Of a DNA stretch of 6,667 bases, positions 1-4,857 are shown piece after piece. Origin of the DNA: Prevotella sp. (GTDB taxonomy: Bacteria; Bacteroidota; Bacteroidia; Bacteroidales; Bacteroidaceae). The position numbers and the translations under genes were made by a program. The stretch spans positions 1-6,667 of the forward strand of contig JAJPYV010000437.1 of NCBI GenBank assembly GCA_021204735.1. The letters are read 5' to 3'. The notes beneath the pieces are model-generated. The model worked only from the letters and a program-made list of their open reading frames with translations. It did no database searches and was not told the DNA's origin. How positions within the stretch are numbered: position 1 is the first letter of the stretch; every line of letters starts with the position of its first letter.

Positions 1-1712
1 CCCCAGTTCGCACGCGCTGCATCGTAACGAGAATCACCCGCTATATCGCCCAGGCTCTTTCCACTTGTTGTGTTATTCTTCTTCGTATACTCCGACTTCG
101 GACTTGTCTCACCCCAAGCGTAATAGTTACCATAACCTGTTGGAGAAGATGCACCTACATTACATGTCGCCCACTTCACGCTCAAGCCCAAATCAACGTA
201 TTCATGGCCATTGATTGTATTTTTCGTAGACTTGCTTTCCTGTGTCTGCTGGGTATTTTGTTGACTTGTCTGTGTCTGTTGGGTAGTTTGCTGACTTACT
301 TGTGTTTGTTGGGTATTTGGCGAATTTGTCTGTACCTGCTGGTTATTTGAATTATCATTCGAACTATTTGTTGTGCTGCTGTTCTGCTCTGCATTTTCTT
401 TATCTTTCTCCATATCACCCGTATTTGGCATATTATCTTCCACATTTTCATCGGGTTGCATTTCTGCATTTTCTTCTGGTGCTATATCCTGTGCAAGTTC
501 TGGTTTTTCCACTGTTTCTATCGTGTCATTACTTATGGTAACATTCTCACCAATGCCCCCCGATTGTTGTTTCGACATCACAAAGTAAACCACTATGCCC
601 ACAACCACCACACATGCCAACGCTATCAGTACAGGCTTCAACGGAGACTTCTTCTTCTCAGCCTTCTTAGTTGAAGATGTTGTGTCTGGCTTTGACTTGA
701 CCTCCTTTGACCTGGCAATAGCCCCTGCAACTACAGTCGATGCTTTTATCTCAACAGTTTTTTTGTCATCTACTTTTGTTTTGTCGTCACTCCCAATGGC
801 AATGACTTCTCCCGTATAGTTGTACCTGCCATCAAGAATTGCCAAAAACTCGTCAATGCTTTGCGGACGGTCAGTCTTGTTCAACTGTAATGAAGCTGAT
901 ATAACTTGTGCCACATTGTTGCTCGTACCCTGCGGCAATGCCATGAGTCTCTCTCCACTGATACGCATGTTCGCACTCGGTGGGGTGATACCTGTAAGCA
1001 ACTTGTAGAATGTCGCTCCCAATGCATAGATATCAGTTGATGGTGTGAACTTAACCACCTCGTTGCTCATCTGTTCAGGCGGAGCAAAGCCCGGTGTCTT
1101 GCCCATCAGCGTTGACGTGTTCTCACCATTCATCTCGTCATACTGCTTCGATGCCCCGAAATCTATCAGCACGGCATTGTCGTGCTTGTCGACCATGATG
1201 TTGCCCGGCTTCACGTCAAGGTGCAGACGGTTGAGGGAATGTACATATTTCAAGGCATCAGCAACCTCACGGATGTATTTCACCGCCTTACCTTCCGGCA
1301 GGCAGCCCTGCGACTTAATCATATCATTGAGTGACGGACCATCAATATACTCCATCACGTAATATGCCGTGCCGTTCTCCTCGAAGATGTCTATAACCCG
1401 GATTATATGCTTATGGAATTTATCAGGGTGCTTCTCGTGCATCTGGAATATCGCACTGGCCTCATCAACAAACTTTTTCCTCAGCTTCGTCACCAATTGC
1501 GCTTTTGACTGTGTGCCAAGGCTTACGCTCCCATTCGTCTCATCACGGTTGCAGAAATCAGCGATGAAGAACTCCTTTATCGCCACCCTCGACTTGAACT
1601 GTGTGTGGATAGCCTCGTAAGTGCAGCCAAAACCTCCGCTACTGATGAACCTTACTATCTCATACTTGCCGCCCTGCAGTAGTGTGCCTTTTCGTAAATG
1701 AGTGCTTTCCAT
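1..1712 (-). CDS. Receptor-like Ser/Thr protein kinase with one TM helix and FISUMP-like C-terminal domain (3' end cut by window)
   Basis: Translating the minus strand from the ATG at 1712-1710 gives 570 open codons with no stop, so the gene runs off the left edge. Seen: glycine-rich loop SSGGFG at residues 24-29, VAIK lysine K46, alpha-C glutamate E84, catalytic loop HLDVKPGN at 164-171 (D166, K168, N171), DFG at 184-186, TST in the activation loop at 199-201, PPEQ at 211-214 and subdomain IX D227. A lysine-rich stretch precedes a hydrophobic helix at about 360-379. A long acidic then Q/T-rich linker follows to about 500, and a FISUMP-like domain starts at NGHEYVDLGL (501-510). The N-terminus should be cytoplasmic and the C-terminal domain external. 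By comparison with the paralogue at 4854-6533, roughly 100 residues are missing. The start is fixed by alignment: MESTHLRKGTLL here, MENKHLNNGTLL there. Ligand and substrates cannot be inferred. Confidence 0.93.
   Translation of the reverse strand, partial: MESTHLRKGTLLQGGKYEIVRFISSGGFGCTYEAIHTQFKSRVAIKEFFIADFCNRDETNGSVSLGTQSKAQLVTKLRKKFVDEASAIFQMHEKHPDKFHKHIIRVIDIFEENGTAYYVMEYIDGPSLNDMIKSQGCLPEGKAVKYIREVADALKYVHSLNRLHLDVKPGNIMVDKHDNAVLIDFGASKQYDEMNGENTSTLMGKTPGFAPPEQMSNEVVKFTPSTDIYALGATFYKLLTGITPPSANMRISGERLMALPQGTSNNVAQVISASLQLNKTDRPQSIDEFLAILDGRYNYTGEVIAIGSDDKTKVDDKKTVEIKASTVVAGAIARSKEVKSKPDTTSSTKKAEKKKSPLKPVLIALACVVVVGIVVYFVMSKQQSGGIGENVTISNDTIETVEKPELAQDIAPEENAEMQPDENVEDNMPNTGDMEKDKENAEQNSSTTNSSNDNSNNQQVQTNSPNTQQTQVSQQTTQQTQTSQQNTQQTQESKSTKNTINGHEYVDLGLSVKWATCNVGASSPTGYGNYYAWGETSPKSEYTKKNNTTSGKSLGDIAGDSRYDAARANW
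239..358 (-). repeat. Four imperfect 30-bp tandem repeats encoding a Q/T-rich linker
   Basis: Four consecutive 30-bp units (239-268, 269-298, 299-328, 329-358) lie inside the kinase gene. The two central units are most alike, and the one nearest the kinase domain (329-358) has diverged most. Each encodes ten residues of the type NTQQTQVSQQ, TTQQTQTSQQ. The period is a multiple of three, so units can be gained or lost in frame. They form the stalk between the membrane helix and the FISUMP-like domain, a position where length variation would be tolerated. Confidence 0.8.
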
Positions 1713-1744
1713 TCTTTAGTCTTTTCTTTTCCGTCATTGTTGTC

Positions 1745-1773
1745 TTTAATCAGCCTAATTTAATCAGCCTTAA
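1745..1773 (-). repeat. Tandem 14/15-bp direct repeat in the 5' leader of the FISUMP kinase
   Basis: On the plus strand tttaatcagcctaa (1745-1758) is followed directly by tttaatcagccttaa (1759-1773), differing by one inserted base. It lies between the putative -7 box (1782-1789) and the ATG at 1712, so it would be transcribed in the leader or sit just at the start site. It could be a simple slippage duplication or a paired binding site. Confidence 0.6.
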
Positions 1774-1781
1774 TTCTCTTA

Positions 1782-1789
1782 CAAAGATA
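1782..1789 (-). promoter_or_regulatory. Putative Bacteroidetes-type -7 box for the FISUMP kinase at 1-1712
   Basis: The minus strand reads TATCTTTG, an exact match to the Bacteroidetes sigma-ABfr -7 consensus TAnnTTTG, 70 bp upstream of the kinase ATG and inside the 198-bp gap after the upstream gene. The bases around it (TTATCTTTGTAAGA) resemble those at the same distance ahead of the kinase at 4854-6533 (TTACATTTGTAGGA). I see no clear -33 TTG at the usual spacing, so this is supported by the -7 box and its position only. Confidence 0.5.
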
Positions 1790-1910
1790 AGGATTTATTA
1801 CTAAATTCTGAAAAAATAATTCTCACAATTCCCCCTATCTCCTATTTTTAACGTTTTTTATGTTATAATTCCCCATGATAGTTTGCGATTGGTTTGGGTA
1901 GGTTTCTTCA

Positions 1911-3767
1911 TCAATAAAACTTTTCCATTAGAGATAAGGCAGAATATCCATTCTTACGGATTAAGAGTACCATAAATTGCACGATATAAAGTATTGTTAT
2001 TATTATATACATAATTGAACATTCAATATGATTAAAATTACCAATTTCTAAAATCGCCAGAATTATTAAACAAATTGGAATGAATAGGAGACTAATTTTG
2101 ATGTTTCTGAAAATAAGGTAAAGGCTATAAAGGAAAACTAAAAATATAGGTCCGAAAGGATAATAAGGATTTATAAAATAATCAAAACTATAATATACTC
2201 TGGATATGTTTGCCATAAAATAGAGCAAAGTCAGTACAGATATGATACAAGTTGCAATATTGGTTGTCCAATGCCTTATATTCCATATTGTCGATAATTT
2301 TGATTCTTCGCTTCCATAGTGATAATCTCTAAGCAGTTTAAAACCAGAAACCCCATTTTTCTTGATGAGAAGAAATAGCAATACTAATAAGAAAATGGCA
2401 CTAAGGATTAACACGTTAATAAAAAAAGGCGAATTATTGCATAAAGCACAAGCTATAATAAATCCTATTAAAGGGGAATACCAATATTTTTTGTTTTTTA
2501 ATATTCGCAGTTCACCATCTATACAAAATATTCCAAATACACATACTACCCATATTTTATCCCATTCAAATTGTCTTTCTATAAAATGATAAGATTCAAA
2601 TGAAAAGATAGGAATAGTTGCAGTTGTAGCAAGCAGAGCAAAAATTATGACGAAATTAGTGACCTTATTGCGGTCACGCCACATATTAAAATCTGTTTGA
2701 AGAGGGGTTGCTGAAGCTTCTTTAGATATAGGGGTTTTCTTTGTGACTCTATGAACATTACTAATGTTATTATCTTCAAGGAAAGTATTATCATTCTTGT
2801 CATTGTTGTATTTTTTGCCATCATCAAAGACCGTGTTATTATAAATTTTATAACTTGCCTGAACTTTGCTGTTTTTCAGTACTTGCAGCACTGGTTCGAC
2901 AGACTGATAACGTGCCTTGCGAGTAGGGCTCATGCATTTCATAACAAGATCAGAGAGCCAGGAAGGAATATTCAGTTTGCTAAGGTCTTCTTCGGGGAAA
3001 CCTTCGTTGAGGATAACGGAAGCCTCTGGCGGACGATGACCAGTAAGCATTTTGAACATCGTACCACCAAGGGCATAAATATCCATAGTGACTGGAAAAC
3101 CCTTGCCATCATGGTAATCAGCTTGTTCCAATGGTGCATAGCCTGGCGTTCCACTGCCTACTGTGGTGCTCGATTCTGGCTCTCCTTTCTCATTATATTG
3201 TTTGGAGAGACCGAAATCTATCAGGACGGCAGAGCCGTTGCGCAGCATGATATTTGCCGGTTTTAGGTCTAAGTGGAGCATGCCGTTTGCGTGCATGAAT
3301 TTCAATGCTTCAGCTATCTCACGAGAGAATTTGACACATTCGTTGGCGGAAAGGCGCCCTTTTTTGTATATCAGTTGGTCGAGGCTGCCGCCATCGATAT
3401 ACTCCATAGCAAAGTAGATGGTATTGTTCGCCTCGAAAGATTCCAGTACATTAATGATATTCTGATGATTGAGTTTAGACAAGTTCTGTGCCTCACGGAT
3501 GAATTTCTTTTTATAGTAGGAATATATGCCCTGCTTGCTGCCACTTGTTACTGAAGATCCGTCCCTGCCGTTTATTTCCTGCATGAAAAACTCCTTGATG
3601 GCAACCTGCACATTAGCGTTGATACTCCCCAACGCCCCCTCCATTTTTACTGAAGCCAGATACGTGATGCCAAAAGAGCCTTGCCCCAAGATTTTCTGAA
3701 TCCTATAGCTATAAGATTTCCCTTTCAATATTGTGCCGACAGGCAAACTAAGTGAATAAATTTCCAT
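1911..3767 (-). CDS. Polytopic membrane Ser/Thr protein kinase with duplicated four-helix C-terminal module
   Basis: This 618-aa protein has an N-terminal kinase (about 10-300) and a membrane C-terminal half. Kinase motifs: GQGSFG at 28-33, VAIK lysine K58, alpha-C glutamate E92, HLDLKPAN at 165-172 (D167, K169, N172), DFG at 184-186, SSTT in the activation loop at 199-202, APLEQ at 211-215 and D229. All catalytic residues are present. An Asn/Lys-rich linker (about 305-365) leads to roughly eight hydrophobic segments near 370-388, 405-416, 430-444, 449-468, 501-521, 538-553, 558-575 and 584-603. The membrane part looks duplicated: both halves open with a VTN/TTN helix and close with LLI(K/R)KNGxS (466-474 and 601-609). 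The N-terminus (LPVGTILKGKSYSYRI...) belongs to a different subfamily from its neighbours. Catalysis should be cytoplasmic. The membrane module's role is unknown, and I recognise no family for it. The ATG at 3767 puts the usual short N-terminus before the kinase fold. Confidence 0.95.
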   Translation of the reverse strand: MEIYSLSLPVGTILKGKSYSYRIQKILGQGSFGITYLASVKMEGALGSINANVQVAIKEFFMQEINGRDGSSVTSGSKQGIYSYYKKKFIREAQNLSKLNHQNIINVLESFEANNTIYFAMEYIDGGSLDQLIYKKGRLSANECVKFSREIAEALKFMHANGMLHLDLKPANIMLRNGSAVLIDFGLSKQYNEKGEPESSTTVGSGTPGYAPLEQADYHDGKGFPVTMDIYALGGTMFKMLTGHRPPEASVILNEGFPEEDLSKLNIPSWLSDLVMKCMSPTRKARYQSVEPVLQVLKNSKVQASYKIYNNTVFDDGKKYNNDKNDNTFLEDNNISNVHRVTKKTPISKEASATPLQTDFNMWRDRNKVTNFVIIFALLATTATIPIFSFESYHFIERQFEWDKIWVVCVFGIFCIDGELRILKNKKYWYSPLIGFIIACALCNNSPFFINVLILSAIFLLVLLFLLIKKNGVSGFKLLRDYHYGSEESKLSTIWNIRHWTTNIATCIISVLTLLYFMANISRVYYSFDYFINPYYPFGPIFLVFLYSLYLIFRNIKISLLFIPICLIILAILEIGNFNHIECSIMYIIITILYIVQFMVLLIRKNGYSALSLMEKFY

Positions 3768-3777
3768 AACACTATCT

Positions 3778-3840
3778 TTAGTTTAATAACAATTGGTTTG
3801 TTTTGAGTTTATTATCTACAGCTATCTGTTTATTTCCCAT
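3778..3840 (-). other. 20-codon leader ORF starting at an ancestral kinase start codon
   Basis: The minus strand reads ATG GGA AAT AAA CAG ... TAA, 20 codons (MGNKQIAV...), ending 10 nt before the ATG of the 618-aa kinase. The first five codons align with the start of the 559-aa kinase (ATG GAA AAT AAA CAT, MENKH), after which similarity stops. It is best read as the stub of a FISUMP-type kinase start left by recombination. It might still be translated as a leader peptide, but nothing shows that it is. Confidence 0.35.
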
Positions 3841-3856
3841 ATATTTTGATTTTCAT
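3830..3856 (-). other. Conserved 8-codon mini-ORF MKIKIYGK (copy ahead of the 618-aa kinase)
   Basis: The minus strand carries ATG, eight codons in total giving MKIKIYGK, and a TAA. The copy at 6523-6549 differs by one base (GGA/GGG), which is synonymous. Here it overlaps the ancestral start codon at 3840-3838 rather than the present kinase start at 3767. Its conservation may only reflect descent of the whole leader repeat. Confidence 0.35.
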
Positions 3857-3863
3857 AATTTTT

Positions 3864-3871
3864 GTGTACAC
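3864..3871. promoter_or_regulatory. 8-bp perfect palindrome GTGTACAC in leader copy A
   Basis: The palindrome GTGTACAC sits exactly where leader copy B has the palindrome GTTTAAAC (6558-6565). The two differences are symmetric partners, so the palindrome survives in both. This would suit a dimeric DNA-binding site, or a pairing element in the leader RNA. No protein is known to me to bind it. Confidence 0.35.
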
Positions 3872-3902
3872 CATTAGGCTATAATTTAAGCCTCCTATTC
3901 TA

Positions 3903-3910
3903 CGAATGTA
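3903..3910 (-). promoter_or_regulatory. Degenerate -7 box (TACATTCG) in leader copy A
   Basis: The minus strand reads TACATTCG, one base off TAnnTTTG, at the position matching the exact box TACATTTG at 6597-6604 in the other leader. It lies 63 bp from the ancestral start and 136 bp from the ATG of the 618-aa kinase. If used, the leader RNA would contain both mini-ORFs. The mismatch in the TTTG core suggests weaker activity or decay. Confidence 0.3.
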
Positions 3911-3979
3911 ACTTGGTGTGTACAAGGGAATAGAACTTGATATTATGTCATTGAAAATGCAAAATTGAACATTTAATCT

Positions 3980-4189
3980 TTAAAACTTTCTACCAGCTTC
4001 TTTAAGTCCTTTTAGGCATTCCTTACAACTATCCAAGAATTTGGCATCGTAGTCCAATTCGCATATTCGCTGATATGTTGACTGCATTTCAGCATTCTCA
4101 TATTGTTCAGGATGAGCATCGTGAAATCTTACTAATGTACGCCATTTGTGCCAATTAATGAAAGAAAAAGAAAAAAAATCGAAAGCCAT
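3980..4189 (-). CDS. Small protein of unknown function, probably the 3' part of a frameshifted gene
   Basis: This 69-codon ORF (MAFDFFSFSFINWHKW... to ...KEAGRKF) overlaps the upstream ORF by 58 bp in the -1 frame. I recognise no family. It has an aromatic N-terminal stretch, then a soluble charged region with two nearby cysteines (DSCKECLKG). Its first residues are encoded across the 8-base A run at 4171-4178 (T run in the coding strand). A one-base shift there would join it to the ORF at 4132-4401 to give a protein of about 140 residues. Either it starts at its own ATG by coupling to the upstream ORF, or it is the second half of one gene. I favour the single-gene reading because the upstream ORF's tail looks out of frame. 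Confidence 0.5.
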   Translation of the reverse strand: MAFDFFSFSFINWHKWRTLVRFHDAHPEQYENAEMQSTYQRICELDYDAKFLDSCKECLKGLKEAGRKF

Positions 4190-4401
4190 AAAGGATAATT
4201 CTCATCTATGACAGAATTCTCATTGTATATTCGCTTGAACTCAGTAAACGCTGAGAATAATATATCGGCAAACTCGTCAGGAGCATACCGTCCTTCCACA
4301 TACTCGTTTAGCATACGTGATACTTTCTTTTCTACCTCTACATACTTTGATTTAGGTTTTCTAAATTTTCCGAATAGGTCATTCAAATAATCGAAACTCA
4401 T
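4132..4401 (-). CDS. Small protein of unknown function, probably the 5' part of a frameshifted gene
   Basis: This 89-codon ORF starts at ATG 4401, 31 nt after the stop of the kinase remnant, so it is probably in the same transcript. Residues 1 to about 70 are charged and look like soluble helical protein (FGKFRKPKSKYVEVEKK..., VEGRYAPDEFADILFSAF). The last 20 residues switch to hydrophobic, low-complexity sequence (LWLSIFFLFLSLIG) encoded by a T-rich run. That switch is what reading past a frameshift would produce. The following ORF continues in the -1 frame. I cannot assign a family or function. Other possibilities are a true short protein with a C-terminal membrane anchor, or programmed -1 frameshifting. 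Confidence 0.55.
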   Translation of the reverse strand: MSFDYLNDLFGKFRKPKSKYVEVEKKVSRMLNEYVEGRYAPDEFADILFSAFTEFKRIYNENSVIDENYPLWLSIFFLFLSLIGTNGVH

Positions 4402-4432
4402 TTTTTTGTTTGTTTATATTGTTAATTTTATA

Positions 4433-4813
4433 TTATTCATGTCCGTTGATGTAGTTTGTTGTCACAACCTCTGTTTGTTGCTCGACAACCTGACTATCAT
4501 CAGTTTGTGTTGTGGATGGTATCGAATCAATGACGGCAACAGTATCTTGCGCTATTAATTTCTTGCGCAATTTTTCCACAAGTCCTTTCTTGCTCTTTGT
4601 TCCCACAGAAACATGAGCGGTTTTCTCGTCATGGTTGCAGAAATCCTGCGGGAAGAACTCTTTTATCGCCATACGTTTACCGAGCAAGACATGCTCAGCC
4701 TCGTAAGTACAGCCGAAACCACCACTGCCGATGAAACGTACAATTTTGTATTTACCTCCTTGTAGGAGAGTGCCGTTATTTAGATGACTGTTTTCCGTTG
4801 TATGCTTTTTCAT
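4433..4813 (-). pseudogene. Remnant of a FISUMP-type receptor kinase (N-lobe fused to linker; catalytic lobe lost)
   Basis: From the ATG at 4813 it encodes 126 residues. Residues 10-85 match the N-lobe of its neighbours: HLNNGTLLQGGKYKI, GSGGFG at 29-34, AIKEFF with lysine K51, DFCNHDEKTAHVSV and VEKLRKK. Similarity then ends where the alpha-C glutamate should appear. A Q/T-rich tail (STTQTDDSQVVEQQTEVV) follows, ending in YINGHE and a TAA. NGHE is exactly where the FISUMP-like domain begins in both intact paralogues, which continue YVDLGL. The catalytic loop, DFG, membrane helix and sensor are absent, so it cannot be an active kinase. The frame is open across the apparent deletion, so a short protein could be made. 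An in-frame TTG extends the ORF to 4843, but the ATG at 4813 fits the family N-terminus and the ATGA overlap with the mini-ORF before it. Confidence 0.8.
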
Positions 4814-4857
4814 TTTATAGATATTGAGAATGCGAAGATGCAATTAAATATTTTCAT
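4810..4857 (-). other. 15-codon mini-ORF bridging two kinase genes by ATGA overlaps
   Basis: The minus strand reads ATG AAA ATA TTT ... AAA TGA, encoding MKIFNCIFAFSISIK. Its ATG shares ATGA with the TGA stop of the 559-aa kinase (4856-4854), and its own TGA shares ATGA with the ATG of the kinase remnant (4813). It fills the 40-nt gap so that a terminating ribosome could restart twice in succession. The peptide is hydrophobic with no recognised function. It may be only a coupling device or chance. Confidence 0.4.

Larger units (their letters stand above)
3827..3970 (-). repeat. Leader repeat copy A (direct repeat of 6520-6663), upstream of the 618-aa kinase
   Basis: About 140 bp align with 6520-6663 in the same orientation, with roughly 20 differences including two single-base gaps (about 86% identity by hand). 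It covers the ancestral ATG plus about four codons, the MKIKIYGK mini-ORF, an 8-bp palindrome (3864-3871), a degenerate -7 box (3903-3910) and the distal block around 3951-3963. It forms most of the 212-bp gap between the small ORF ending at 3980 and the kinase start at 3767. Sequence after the ancestral start (3826 downward) is unrelated to the other copy. Confidence 0.85.

Noticed and set aside
239..358. Possible CRISPR array (30-bp periodicity)
   Set aside because: Units are contiguous with no spacers, are imperfect, and lie in an open coding frame.
1660..1737. 25-codon out-of-frame ORF overlapping the start of the kinase at 1-1712
   Set aside because: It resembles the placement of the other mini-ORFs, but its peptide (MTEKKRLKNG...) has no similarity to them and most of it is simply the kinase gene in another frame.
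1713..1910. Rho-independent terminator after the 618-aa kinase
   Set aside because: I found no GC-rich stem followed by a T run on the minus strand here; the gap holds only the promoter-like box and the tandem repeat.
2751..3266. 171-codon plus-strand ORF
   Set aside because: It lies wholly opposite the 618-aa kinase, has no family signature, and the minus strand has a complete, motif-rich protein. All other plus-strand ORFs are antisense to supported genes in the same way or, like 4208-4390, lie opposite the small unknown ORFs.
3876..3893. Hairpin AGGCT...AGCCT in leader copy A as a conserved RNA element
   Set aside because: The five-base stem is perfect only in this copy; the aligned bases in copy B (AGACT...AACCT) do not pair at two positions and show no compensation.
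4814..4843. N-terminal extension of the kinase remnant using the in-frame TTG at 4843
   Set aside because: The added ten residues have no counterpart in the paralogues; the ATG at 4813 matches the family N-terminus and the ATGA overlap.
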